64,000 nucleotides of DNA from Mucilaginibacter ginsenosidivorax (lineage in GTDB: Bacteria; Bacteroidota; Bacteroidia; Sphingobacteriales; Sphingobacteriaceae). Positions 44,643 through 53,219 of this stretch are shown here, piece by piece; the stretch's first letter is position 1; every line of letters begins with the position of its first letter. Made by a program: the position numbers and the translations under genes. The notes beneath the pieces are model-generated. The model was not told the DNA's origin. It saw only the letters and a list, made by a program, of their open reading frames with translations, and did not search any database. The stretch spans positions 3,410,001 to 3,474,000 of the forward strand of contig NZ_CP042437.1 in the NCBI RefSeq assembly GCF_007971525.1, given 5' to 3'.

Positions 44643-45173
44643 TTATTTGCTGATCTCGGTTTCTATCGAAACATTGGCCTCGTTGGATAAAATCACGTTT
44701 TTGCCCCCAACGCCAAAATCTGTCCTTAAAACCTGGAAATCGCCTTTAAACGTGGCACTGCTACCTGCTTCAACATACGTAAAAGGTATTTCTATCAGTT
44801 TTGTTTTGTCTCTGATAGTTACGTTAAAACTGCCGGTATAGTTGTTTCCGCTTTTATGTTTAAATGAAACTGACTTTAAAATGATCTTTGGATATTTAGC
44901 CGCATCAAAGTAGTCTTCGCTCTTCAGGTGGTTGTCGCGGCTTTCATTATCGGTATTCACTGTGTTTGATGCCACCGAGGCCTCTATCGAGCTTGTTGCG
45001 AGGCTGGCTGGCTTAAAATTAATATCGGCATTAAAGCCCCCAAAAGAGCCTTCGACATTGAAGCCCAGATTTTTGATTTTAAAAGTAACTGCCGATTTGG
45101 TTACTTTATTTTGCGCAAACGTGTTTGCTGCTAAAAAAAATAAAATTGCAATGCTAAATAGTTTCCTGGTCAT
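44643..45173 (-). CDS. YceI family protein, periplasmic
   Basis: The 176-residue protein has a signal peptide (MTRKLFSIAILFFLAANTFAQ) and a YceI beta barrel: TFKIKNLGFNVEGSFGGFNADINF near the start, DAAKYPKIILKS in the middle, and a C-terminal EANVSIE strand. The start is at the second Met because it gives a clean signal peptide. YceI proteins bind polyisoprenoid or amphiphilic lipids in the cell envelope. Its place ahead of the type III synthase and beside UbiA suggests it carries or protects a lipid intermediate. Confidence 0.9.
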   Translation of the reverse strand: MTRKLFSIAILFFLAANTFAQNKVTKSAVTFKIKNLGFNVEGSFGGFNADINFKPASLATSSIEASVASNTVNTDNESRDNHLKSEDYFDAAKYPKIILKSVSFKHKSGNNYTGSFNVTIRDKTKLIEIPFTYVEAGSSATFKGDFQVLRTDFGVGGKNVILSNEANVSIETEISK

Positions 45174-45243
45174 ACTGCTGCTAAGGTGATTTTCAAACAT
45201 AATAATTTATCTGTAACTAATTTTTACATTAGTAAGATTAAGC

Positions 45244-45258
45244 AACCTGCTGCAGGTT
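45244..45258. promoter_or_regulatory. palindrome in the divergent yceI/ubiA spacer
   Basis: AACCTGC T GCAGGTT (45244-45258) is a perfect odd-centre palindrome in the 143-bp spacer between the minus-strand YceI operon and the UbiA gene. TATGTTTG at 45194-45201 on the minus strand fits a -7 box for YceI. Function as operator is inferred. Confidence 0.4.
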
Positions 45259-45316
45259 TAATACGTTTCAACAAATAGTATTGGTTGCTTTTACCTATGG
45301 ATATAAATCTGCCCGC

Positions 45317-46201
45317 ATGAAATTGAAACAATTAATCCCAACACCATCGGCCTGGGCCCACATGCGTTTTGTTTTCTCTGTTTTTTTGTTGCCTGTTTAC
45401 CTGTTTGCTTTTAGCCAGGCCACATTTGTGCAGCCGGGGCAGGCTGTGCTTATATTTTTTATCTGGCATTTTCTGGCGTTCCCGGCCAGTAACGGGTATA
45501 ACAGTTATTTTGATAAGGACGAGGATAGCATTGGCCTGCTGGAAAAACCGCCCGAGGTTGATATCAGCCTGTACTATTTTTCTATCCTGCTGGAGGCACT
45601 GGCCTTTGGCCTGGGTTTTTTAATTAGCTGGGAGTTTGCGGTGGCGGTACTTATTTATGGCATCATGTCTAAATTGTACAGCCATCCGGCTACGCGGTTA
45701 AAAAAGTACGCCATCATCAGTTTTTTAACGGTGTTTATTTTCCAGGGATGTTTTATTTATTACGTCACCTATTCGGCATTAAGCGGGCTCAGCCTGTTCA
45801 TGCATTGGGATACCGGGTTTATTGTAGCCGGGGCAATTTGTTCGTGCCTCATTGGCGCATCGTACCCGCTCACCCAGGTTTACCAGCACGAAGAAGACAG
45901 CCGCCGCGGCGACAGGACAATCAGTTTATTATTGGGCTACAATGGCTCATTTATTTTTTCGGGTGCCATGTTTGCGCTGGGCATAGCCGGCTCATTTTAC
46001 TATTGGCACATGGAGGGCAAAATGGCCAACTTTTACTTTTTCCTGGTATGCGCGCTCCCTATATTTTTATTTTTCAACTACTGGTTTTACAAAGTGGGAA
46101 AATCGACAGCGCATGCTGATTTTAAAAACGCCATGCGCATGAACTTTTTAAGTTCGGGTTGTATGCTGGTTTATTTCGGCACCCTTGCGCTGATAAGTTA
46201 A
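45317..46201 (+). CDS. UbiA family prenyltransferase
   Basis: The 294-residue membrane protein has about eight helices and both aspartate motifs of the family: N62-x3-D66-x3-D70 (NSYFDKDED) and a second acidic segment with EEDSRRGDRT (192-201). It transfers a prenyl chain to an aromatic or other acceptor in the membrane. The start at 45317 (MKLKQL) is preferred over 45281. Divergent neighbours make a phenolic polyketide, so the acceptor may be that product; alternatively it is a quinone or tocopherol-type enzyme. Confidence 0.85.
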   Translation: MKLKQLIPTPSAWAHMRFVFSVFLLPVYLFAFSQATFVQPGQAVLIFFIWHFLAFPASNGYNSYFDKDEDSIGLLEKPPEVDISLYYFSILLEALAFGLGFLISWEFAVAVLIYGIMSKLYSHPATRLKKYAIISFLTVFIFQGCFIYYVTYSALSGLSLFMHWDTGFIVAGAICSCLIGASYPLTQVYQHEEDSRRGDRTISLLLGYNGSFIFSGAMFALGIAGSFYYWHMEGKMANFYFFLVCALPIFLFFNYWFYKVGKSTAHADFKNAMRMNFLSSGCMLVYFGTLALIS

Positions 46202-46370
46202 AAGGTTGAATTATGGTTGGCATGCGAATTTATAAATACAATCTGTCCTTCAGGTGAATTCGGTTTTTAATAAGCTTTGACAGATTTGCGGCTCGGGGGC
46301 AATCAAGGTAAAGTTCGATAGTTCCTACGGAGCAAAACCTATTTTTCCTGTTTCTTTCTACAAATTGGTA

Positions 46371-46489
46371 GAGGCTGTCTCATAAGTAAAATGGAGGCTC
46401 TGAGAATCGTCTATACAAAAACGTTCTCCGCCACCTATCCGAATAAATAAAAGAAAAAGAGGCTGTTCTCTTACTTATGAGACAGCCTC
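46371..46489. mobile_element. 119-bp MITE-like element with 19-bp terminal inverted repeats
   Basis: GAGGCTGTCTCATAAGTAA (46371-46389) and its exact reverse complement (46471-46489) bound a 119-bp non-coding sequence. It has no ORF, and I see no target duplication. It interrupts the RAYT-type repeat field (its left flank is TTCTACAAATTGGTA). The ends resemble those of IS1182-like elements by memory only. Confidence 0.6.
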
Positions 46490-46789
46490 AATCTCCGCAG
46501 ATAATCAGACGTGACACCACAATTTAGGTCACCGCTATGAAACAATCAGAATCAATGTTGTTAAACCAACTGTTTATGCAGATTGGCTACTCCGTGGCAA
46601 TCAAGACAAAGTTCGATAGTTAAGTAGCTCCTACGGCGCAATCTCCGCAGATAATCAGACGTGACACCCCAATTTAGGTAACCGCTAAGAAACAATCAGA
46701 ATCAATGTTGTTAAGCCAACTGTTTATGCAGATTGGCTACTCCGTAGCAATCAAGGCAAAGTTCGATAGTTAGGTAGCGCCTACGGCGC
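46490..46789. repeat. tandem duplication of a 150-bp unit
   Basis: AATCTCCGCAGATAATCAGA starts at 46490 and again at 46640. The two 150-bp copies differ at few positions and each ends with a GGTAGCNCCTACGGCGCAA-type palindrome. A third, partial tail is at about 46297-46334 (GGCAATCAAGGTAAAGTTCG and TCCTACGGAGC). The 46202-47483 gap otherwise holds repeats only. Confidence 0.75.
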
Positions 46790-46809
46790 AAAAGCAATTA
46801 TCTTGTTTT

Positions 46810-47232
46810 TTCTACAAATTGGTAGCGCCTATGGCGCAATCCCGTAGATATGTAATATCCAATGTTAGGTAGCAGCTACAAGGCAGTCAAAATCAACGTT
46901 AGTAAACCCCAAGTTTCTACTAATTTATATTCGCTACTAAACAAGCTGAATCACCCTAACTAAACGATGCAAATCTATCCCGTAGGGATAACCTATTTGT
47001 AGAAAAAACGGCCCAAGATATTTTTGCCTCGTAGAGGCTACCTGATTTGACAATGCTAATCGTCTAACAAATCGTGAAATATGTACCTTTCATCATACTC
47101 AATACCGTGCTTTTTTAGCATATCAAGGTACTCATCCCTAAACGATTTCTTTTGATGATGTTCTTTTTGGGCAAAAATATCCTTGACTACTGAATTAATC
47201 TGATATCTACAATTGCTAAAGGCTCCATAATT
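46810..47232. repeat. about 425-bp direct repeat copy upstream of the transposase gene
   Basis: The segment matches 47230-47655 at a period of 428-429 bp, including identical stretches such as AACCCCAAGTTTCTACTAAT at 46905 and 47334. The second copy contains the full transposase gene. The first ends inside the gene after the codons for YGAFSN, leaving the remnant at 47056-47229. Confidence 0.75.
47056..47229 (-). pseudogene. remnant of an IS200-like/RAYT transposase (C-terminal 57 residues)
   Basis: Read on the minus strand it gives NYGAFSNC, then KDIFAQKEHHQKKSF and DLLDD before a TAG stop, matching the C-terminus of the intact gene at 47484. The reading frame is intact but has no start. 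The position of catalytic Tyr117 (AKYILAQ) is aspartate here. It is a dead fragment left by the direct duplication. Confidence 0.8.
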
Positions 47233-47483
47233 TTTCTACAAGTGATAGCACCAATGGCGCAATCCCCGTGGAAAATTAAACGTAATATCCACGTTAGACA
47301 ACAACTACAAGGCGATCAAAATAGACGTTAGTAAACCCCAAGTTTCTACTAATTTATATTCGCTACTAAACAAGCTGAATCACCCTAACTAAACAATGCC
47401 AATCTATCCCGTAGGGATAACCTATTTGTAGAAAAAACCTCAAAGATATTTTTGCCTCGTAGAGGCTACCTGATTCGATAGTT

Positions 47484-47957
47484 CTAATCGTCTAACAGAT
47501 CGTGAAATATGTATCTTTCATCATACTCAATACCGTGTTTTTTTAGCATATCGACATACTCGTCTTTAAACGTTTTCTTTTGATGGTGTTCTTTTTGGGC
47601 AAGAATATACTTGGCCACCGAATCAATTTGAGATTTGCTATTGCTAAATGCGCCATAACCCTCCTGCCATTGAAACTTTCTTTTAGTAAATCCCTGCTTA
47701 TTTACCATTTCGGAACTATCTCCTTTTACAAGGCGCATTATCTCGGATATGGATTGTTTAGGATTAAGACCAATGAAAAGATGTGTATGATCTGTCGCCG
47801 AATTTATCGCCAATAACTTATGCCCATTGTTTTGGACGATACCTGTAATGTAGCGATGCAAATCATCTTCCCATTCGGGCCGAATAATGGCCATTCTGTA
47901 TTTTACAGCGAATACGAAGTGAATGTATAATTGAGTGTAAGTATTAGGCATCGTCAA
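47484..47957 (-). CDS. IS200-like (Y1) transposase, RAYT-type
   Basis: The 157-residue protein has the HUH motif (DHTHLFIGL, H57 and H59) and the single catalytic tyrosine Y117 in VAKYILAQKEHH. Together these define Y1 transposases of the REP-associated (TnpA_REP) kind. It lacks the TnpB partner. It sits within a field of short palindromes of one family, as expected for a RAYT. The gene lies 42 bp upstream of the porin gene on the same strand. Activity is plausible because all catalytic residues are present. Confidence 0.88.
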   Translation of the reverse strand: MTMPNTYTQLYIHFVFAVKYRMAIIRPEWEDDLHRYITGIVQNNGHKLLAINSATDHTHLFIGLNPKQSISEIMRLVKGDSSEMVNKQGFTKRKFQWQEGYGAFSNSKSQIDSVAKYILAQKEHHQKKTFKDEYVDMLKKHGIEYDERYIFHDLLDD

Positions 47958-47999
47958 ATTTAATGTTGTATCGGGCTTTTTTCAAATACAACATCAAAT

Positions 48000-49310
48000 T
48001 TAAAACTCCACGTGTACCCTTAACGAAAACACATTCACCGGCCCCCTGTCTTTATTATACGCCGGGTTTACAATAAACTGGTAATCGGGCGAAAGCCAGA
48101 ATTTTTTTTGATAGGCGTTAATTTTGTAATACAACTCGGCAATCAGCTCGTTGCTGTAATTTAACTTGCCATCGCCAATAATGAAACCATAACCACCTGC
48201 GGCCAGGTAATCGCGGTGTGGGGCCGATAGGCCGTTTACTACAAATGCCAGCCCAAGTTCGTCGTCGTCGCGTTTCCAGGAATTGCCTTTTAGCACGCCG
48301 CCAAAACTTAACGAGCGGTCTATCTCGGTAAAATACCAGGTTTCAGTATGGCCGTCATTATAGCTCAATTTGGCGAATACACCAAAATCTTTACTCAGGT
48401 ACTGGTCGGCACTGATGCCGAAACCATATTTGTGTTTGCCATAAACTAAATTGGTGTCAACCACGGGGTTAACAGCGCTTGCGGCAAGGGCATCGCGGTA
48501 GTTACCCATTTTGCCATTATTACGGAACCCTAAAATACGGACGGTACCTTTATTGCCATTGATAGTATAGCGCCTTTCATACTCCATGGTCTGGGTGTTG
48601 GCTTTGCCAACTTTGGCATCCCATATGGCGCCGTTGGCGGTAGTTGTCGACATGGTGAAGGCGAATCTCAGCGTCCAGTTGGGCATGCCTAATTCGGTAT
48701 GGATACCCATGGCATAGCCGCGGGTGTTGGCGGGATAATCCCAGGCGCCGTTATCCATCAGCGACCAGTTCATGAACTGCGAGCGTGGGTCGTGGCTAAA
48801 TTCGTTACCATCGTAAAAATCGGCCATGCCAAATTTACCTGCGGTAACCGAAAAATAGCGTTTACTTTTTAAGCCGGCAAGCTGGTTATTCTCATCCTGC
48901 AGGGTATCTTTCTCTTTTCCCCATTCAAAGTTTTGGGTAAAGTATAAACGGGCAATATAAATTTTAGGTTCCGAGCCGCCAACGCGAAAAGTTTCGCCAT
49001 TGGGGAAACCCGCAACCCCCAGGGTTTTACTCAAGCCCGATCCGCCGGACAGTTCGGGGTTAAAAAATGCCGACGCCCCTTTCCAAAGCCTGGCCCCGCC
49101 AAACAGCGTGGTGGTGATGGAACTTTGGGTTTCTGACTGGGTAAGCAAACTATTATCGCCGGTATAATTGGCCCCGAAGGATGGTTTATACTGGGTAATA
49201 ACCGTTTGCTGGAAATGAAAATTAAACCGTTGCTGTTTAAGCGTATCCTGGGCCTTTGCTGTAAGCATAGTGCACAACAGCGGCGTTATAAAAAGTAAAG
49301 ATTTTTTCAT
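48000..49310 (-). CDS. OprB-like carbohydrate porin
   Basis: The 436-residue protein has a signal peptide ending at AKAQ (residue 20) and alternating polar/aromatic strands ending in F (VHVEF). The ARLYFTQNFEWG, GKFGMADFYDGN and MGIHTELGMPNWTLRFAF segments are typical of OprB carbohydrate-selective porins. It forms an outer membrane channel for sugars. It is downstream of the HD-domain gene (34 bp) on the same strand, but these do not look functionally linked. Confidence 0.85.
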   Translation of the reverse strand: MKKSLLFITPLLCTMLTAKAQDTLKQQRFNFHFQQTVITQYKPSFGANYTGDNSLLTQSETQSSITTTLFGGARLWKGASAFFNPELSGGSGLSKTLGVAGFPNGETFRVGGSEPKIYIARLYFTQNFEWGKEKDTLQDENNQLAGLKSKRYFSVTAGKFGMADFYDGNEFSHDPRSQFMNWSLMDNGAWDYPANTRGYAMGIHTELGMPNWTLRFAFTMSTTTANGAIWDAKVGKANTQTMEYERRYTINGNKGTVRILGFRNNGKMGNYRDALAASAVNPVVDTNLVYGKHKYGFGISADQYLSKDFGVFAKLSYNDGHTETWYFTEIDRSLSFGGVLKGNSWKRDDDELGLAFVVNGLSAPHRDYLAAGGYGFIIGDGKLNYSNELIAELYYKINAYQKKFWLSPDYQFIVNPAYNKDRGPVNVFSLRVHVEF

Positions 49311-49344
49311 GTGTAAAAGTTGATCCTGAAACGATTATGGGGGC

Positions 49345-49992
49345 TTATGGTTTGCACTCCAGGTAAAATTGCTGCAAATAAGCTACCATAAACTGATGAC
49401 GCTGCCCGGCCAGCTGGCGACCGGTTGGGGTGTTCATCTTATCTTTAAGCAGTAATAATTTTTCGTAAAAGTGATTAATGGAGGGGGCGGGCGAATTTTT
49501 ATACTCTTCCTTGCTCATGTTTAAATTGGGCTCAATTTCGGGATTGTAAATTTCGCGCCCTTTAAAACCACCATAGTTAAAGGCCCTGGCTATGCCAATA
49601 GCGCCAATGGCATCAAGCCTGTCGGCATCCTGTACAATAGCCAGCTCGGGCGAGTAGAAGGTTTGTTTATCAAAGCTTGCTTTAAACGACATATGCCGGA
49701 TAATTTGCTGCACATGTTCAATGGTAGCCGCATCAACACCCTGGCTCAACAAATAGTTGCCGGCAGTGCGCGGCCCTATTTCTTCGTCGCCGTTATGAAA
49801 TTTACTGTCGGCAATATCATGAAGCAAGGCGGCAAGTTCAACAATAAGAGGATCGGCTTTTTCGGTTTGGGATATCAGTTTGGCGTTGGTCCAAACGCGG
49901 TGTATGTGCCACCAGTCGTGGCCACCTTCGGCATTTTTTAGTGTTTCCCGCACAAAATGTACGGTATTGTCAATCAATTTTCCTGTTTCCAT
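49345..49992 (-). CDS. HD domain phosphohydrolase
   Basis: The 215-residue cytoplasmic protein has GGHDWWHIHRV near the start and the HD pair H58/D59 in LLHDIADSKFH. The later IVQDADRLDAIGAIGIARAF segment (about 120-140) is typical of the HD family without a fused partner domain. It probably hydrolyses a nucleotide or phosphate ester with a divalent metal. The start is at METGKLI because 6 codons upstream are not conserved. Substrate unknown. Confidence 0.87.
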   Translation of the reverse strand: METGKLIDNTVHFVRETLKNAEGGHDWWHIHRVWTNAKLISQTEKADPLIVELAALLHDIADSKFHNGDEEIGPRTAGNYLLSQGVDAATIEHVQQIIRHMSFKASFDKQTFYSPELAIVQDADRLDAIGAIGIARAFNYGGFKGREIYNPEIEPNLNMSKEEYKNSPAPSINHFYEKLLLLKDKMNTPTGRQLAGQRHQFMVAYLQQFYLECKP

Positions 49993-50043
49993 CCGGCTGC
50001 AAATATACATTACCCGGCGAAAAAGGAACCTATTTAATGCAGA

Positions 50044-50283
50044 TTACGCAGCAGCAGTTTTTTCGGTAGCTATCAGTTCGTGCACATCAACCTCCAATAT
50101 GGCGGCTATCTGGAAAAGTCTTTCTACTGTTATTTTGGTATAACCGAGCTCGATTTTACTATATGCATTTTGCGATATTTTTAATTTTGCAGCCAGGTAT
50201 TCCTGCGTATAAGATAACTGTTCACGGGTTTTCCTGATGTTGGCCGCAATAGCCTTGATTTTATAATTCAGCGTATCTTTCAT
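50044..50283 (-). CDS. XRE family HTH transcriptional regulator
   Basis: A 79-residue single-domain DNA-binding protein. The HTH runs IRKTREQLSYTQEYLAAKLKI and SQNAYSKIELGYTKITVERL (given in two parts), with a C-terminal helix. There is no toxin partner adjacent, so an antitoxin role is not supported. It probably controls a gene elsewhere or itself. Confidence 0.85.
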   Translation of the reverse strand: MKDTLNYKIKAIAANIRKTREQLSYTQEYLAAKLKISQNAYSKIELGYTKITVERLFQIAAILEVDVHELIATEKTAAA

Positions 50284-50753
50284 TACTACTAATAATGTTT
50301 TAACTATCCATTACCTACGATATTAATAGATCTTTGGATTTTTTGTTTTTTATTTTTTTTTCTAACGGGCTCAAAAAGAGGGTTTAAAACCCTTATTTCA
50401 ATAAAAAGAAACGAGGGATCAATAGCGTTTTTTAATAATAGATTAAGGAGTATTTAATCTATATGAAATCAACTATTGTGTTTAAGCAACCTCGTTTTGA
50501 AGATGATTTTTTATTTCAGCTTAAAAACAGGAGCCCGGCAGTTCTTTTCTTAAAAAAAACACCAACAGGGTCGCAAGCATGTGTTAACTCATAGTTAGAC
50601 CGTTTGGGGGGATCGTTATTGAGGTGTTGTGTCTTTAAAAAAAAGCCACTTTTAACAACAGATTAATGACATGCCATCTGATTTTATAATTCCCGAATCA
50701 GACATCAAATAATACAGGGTTAAACATTAAGGGCTTTTCATAGTTATCAATAC
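50284..50753. other. AT-rich gene-free spacer
   Basis: The 470-bp gap between the XRE gene and the divergent flavodoxin-like gene is very AT rich. A 15-nt palindrome (AGGGTTT A AAACCCT, 50379-50393) is the only structure seen. No ORF, tRNA or promoter of known form was found. Confidence 0.4.
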
Positions 50754-51350
50754 ATGAAAGCATTGGTATTAAACTGCACACTGAAACCATCGCCCCTGCC
50801 ATCAAATACCGAAGCGCTGGCCACGGAGGTTGTGCATGCACTGGAAAAACTTGGGGCCAAAACCAAAATGATCCGCGTGGCAGATTATGATGTAAAAACC
50901 GGCTCAAAATCTGATATGGGCGAAGGCGATGGCTGGCCGGCAATACTGAAAGAACTATTAGCCGCCGATATATTAATTATGGCTACGCCTACCTGGATGG
51001 GCACGCTATCAAGTATAGCCATGCGGGTTATGGAGCGCATAAACGGCTTATACCCCGTTAAAGATGAAGAGGGCAGGCCTGTTACCTACAACAAAGTGGC
51101 AGGCTTTGTAGTTACCGGCGAAGAAGATGGCGCCAGGCATGTAGTTACCGAAATTGCGGGCGGACTTATGGACGTGGGCTTTACTATAGCCCCGCAATCA
51201 TATACTTACTGGAACAATGGCCCCGGCCCGGGCAAGGCATATCTCGATTCGGATTTCAGGAAAGATTGGTCGAAGCAAACAGGAAAGCTGGTTGCCGCCA
51301 ATGTAGTTGCGGTGGCTAAGGCATTAAAAAAAACGCCCATTCCGGCATAG
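50754..51350 (+). CDS. flavodoxin-like NAD(P)H-dependent oxidoreductase
   Basis: The 198-residue protein begins MKALVLNCTLKPSPLPSNTE, a flavodoxin-fold FMN-binding loop after the first strand. The ILIMATPTWMGTLSSIAMRV segment near 78-97 is the second FMN contact. This matches the NADPH-dependent FMN reductase or flavodoxin family. It would reduce flavin or quinone in the cytoplasm. It is convergent with the PepSY-like gene. No operon partner. Confidence 0.87.
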   Translation: MKALVLNCTLKPSPLPSNTEALATEVVHALEKLGAKTKMIRVADYDVKTGSKSDMGEGDGWPAILKELLAADILIMATPTWMGTLSSIAMRVMERINGLYPVKDEEGRPVTYNKVAGFVVTGEEDGARHVVTEIAGGLMDVGFTIAPQSYTYWNNGPGPGKAYLDSDFRKDWSKQTGKLVAANVVAVAKALKKTPIPA

Positions 51351-51383
51351 GAACAGGCGTATATTGGGTTAGCAGGTTACCAA

Positions 51384-51812
51384 TCAGTCTTTTTTTACAA
51401 AGTTTCCTGTTTCATCAAAAATCAGGTCGCCTACCTTTATTTCGGCCTCATAAAAGGTTTTGCCGGTGGCATCGGTAACTTTGCCGGCTTCCTTTATCTT
51501 TGCACCTTTATAATGTGCTGCAACATAAGGGGCGATGCTTTGAGGCAGCGCGCTTATTTTTATGGCATTTACAATTTCAACAAAAGTACCGGCTGGCGTA
51601 AACACCGCAGAGTTATCTTCGCCCGATTTGCCGCCCCAGTTGGCTTCATAGTTGCCTTTTTCTTTTTCCCATGTTACTTTGCCTGCAGCCGGGTATTTGG
51701 TTGCCAACGCCGACTTTACTGCGGCAGGGACATCTTTTAATTTAAGATCCTGTGCCGTAACAACGCCCGAAGCAAGGCCGAGCGCCATTAAAAATGATAG
51801 TTTCTTCATCAT
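51384..51812 (-). CDS. PepSY-like domain protein, secreted
   Basis: The 142-residue protein has a signal peptide (MMKKLSFLMALGLASGVVTA, then Q) and two PepSY-like repeats: the first begins DVPAAVKSALATKYPAAGKVTWEKE and the second SIAPYVAAHYKGAKIKEAGKVT, each followed by an YEAN/YEAEI strand. Such proteins (DUF2874) are common in Bacteroidetes and bind or inhibit partner proteins, but the target is unknown. It stands alone. Confidence 0.88.
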   Translation of the reverse strand: MMKKLSFLMALGLASGVVTAQDLKLKDVPAAVKSALATKYPAAGKVTWEKEKGNYEANWGGKSGEDNSAVFTPAGTFVEIVNAIKISALPQSIAPYVAAHYKGAKIKEAGKVTDATGKTFYEAEIKVGDLIFDETGNFVKKD

Positions 51813-51910
51813 GATAAATTTAATTTACACAAGGATAAACTACCAATCTGGAGAAATGCTGGCCGCTTTTTGTAGAAATTTTGGATAATGAAATGATGTT
51901 CAGTTAATTA

Positions 51911-53011
51911 CTAAAATTCATATTTCGACTCTGAGGAGATTACCCGTTTTCGTCGTTCTACATCGGTTTCCAGGCTATGATCGTAAGTGTTATCGGTCAC
52001 GGTAATATTCAGGTCTTTATCCCTGTCGGCCATGTACATATTGGCCTCGGCAGTTTTGGCAACGGCCACATCGTACGGCCCCTTGGGCGACATTAGTTTA
52101 ACAAATACCGGTAAACATTCAAATAAAATGAACAGGTAGCCAATAAACGAGATGGCCAGATAGGTGTCCAGGTCGCGCGTGCCATTTTCATTGTATGATA
52201 GCTGGCCCAGCGCCCAGTTCCGGTCGGAAAAACCGGCCACATTGGCCAGGCTATCCAGCTGATGATCGGTAAATAGCCGGGTACTGTTTAGCCCCTCATA
52301 ATCTTTGCGGTGGCCCAGGTATGCGTCAAGCTGGCCCAGGTTATCGGTAACGGTTTTCAGGCGGGCTTCTTTTTCTTCCAGCACGGCTTGTTTCTGCTTG
52401 GCATAGGTACCGTAGCCGGTAATGCCCGATGTTTGGTTGGTTTTATCGCCAAAAACCTCCTGGTTAAGCAGGAAACGGCTCCGGTTAATGTCTTTCTCGA
52501 GCGAATCTTTTTCCTTTTTCAGATCATTGGTTTTACCCATCTCCATGGCATACTTTTGATTGTACGTTTTTTCGAGGGTATCAATTTTACGGTGCTGACC
52601 TTTCAGGTAGGATAGTTTTAATTTCTGGCGGATCTCTTTATCAAATATCTTCAGTTCCAACGGGCGCGATATTACTATACCAATCATTATGGCCAGTAAT
52701 ATCCGGGGCGATGCCTGCAGTATCTGCTGGTTGGTTGTACCTTCTTTATTAATGCTCGATACAATGTACCTGTCCATGTTAAAGATGGCTGTTCCCCATA
52801 ATAATCCAAACAGTATTGCAAAGCCAACAGCAAAGGCATCGCCGTTAAAAACAAAGTACATGGCATAGCCTCCCGAAAGGGATGCAAACAATGCCGTGAA
52901 AAATATGGTAGCCCCAATGCCCACATACTTATTATGCTCGATGGGGTATTTTTTAAGTGTATCTATATGCGCTCCTGAACAAAACCAGAAAAAGCGGGTA
53001 ACTTTTTTCAT
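51911..53011 (-). CDS. DUF4407 membrane protein
   Basis: The 366-residue protein has four membrane helices: two in the first 90 residues, one near 115-130 and one near 300-318. Between the last two is a long charged coiled-coil (about 135-235, with YLKGQHRKIDTLEKTY and a KEKDSLEKDINRS stretch). This is the layout of DUF4407. The family is widespread in Bacteroidota, often next to signalling or phage genes, and its role is unknown. It stands alone. Confidence 0.88.
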   Translation of the reverse strand: MKKVTRFFWFCSGAHIDTLKKYPIEHNKYVGIGATIFFTALFASLSGGYAMYFVFNGDAFAVGFAILFGLLWGTAIFNMDRYIVSSINKEGTTNQQILQASPRILLAIMIGIVISRPLELKIFDKEIRQKLKLSYLKGQHRKIDTLEKTYNQKYAMEMGKTNDLKKEKDSLEKDINRSRFLLNQEVFGDKTNQTSGITGYGTYAKQKQAVLEEKEARLKTVTDNLGQLDAYLGHRKDYEGLNSTRLFTDHQLDSLANVAGFSDRNWALGQLSYNENGTRDLDTYLAISFIGYLFILFECLPVFVKLMSPKGPYDVAVAKTAEANMYMADRDKDLNITVTDNTYDHSLETDVERRKRVISSESKYEF

Positions 53012-53173
53012 GTATATCGTTTTTTAAATAGATGCCGGTTAATATTTGTGTCAAATTATTAACGTGGCTATCTGCCATTTGCCGGCCAAAGATGGTTAAA
53101 AAAGCATATTGTGCAGCAAATCATATAATAAACGCTCTTAGGCATTGATTGTTACAAAAATTGCACGTAATTA

Positions 53174-53200
53174 TTTGCATTGGAAAAAAAGCTACCTTTG
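53174..53200 (+). promoter_or_regulatory. promoter of the rhodanese operon
   Basis: TACCTTTG (53193-53200) matches the -7 box TAnnTTTG, and TTTG lies at 53174-53177, 15 nt upstream rather than 19. The start codon of the rhodanese gene is only 20 nt downstream, so the leader would be very short. Confidence 0.45.
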
Positions 53201-53219
53201 GATTATAATTTTATTGATC

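Noticed and set aside
46490..46789. possible CRISPR array
   Set aside because: Units are 150 bp, only two, with no alternating spacers and no cas genes.
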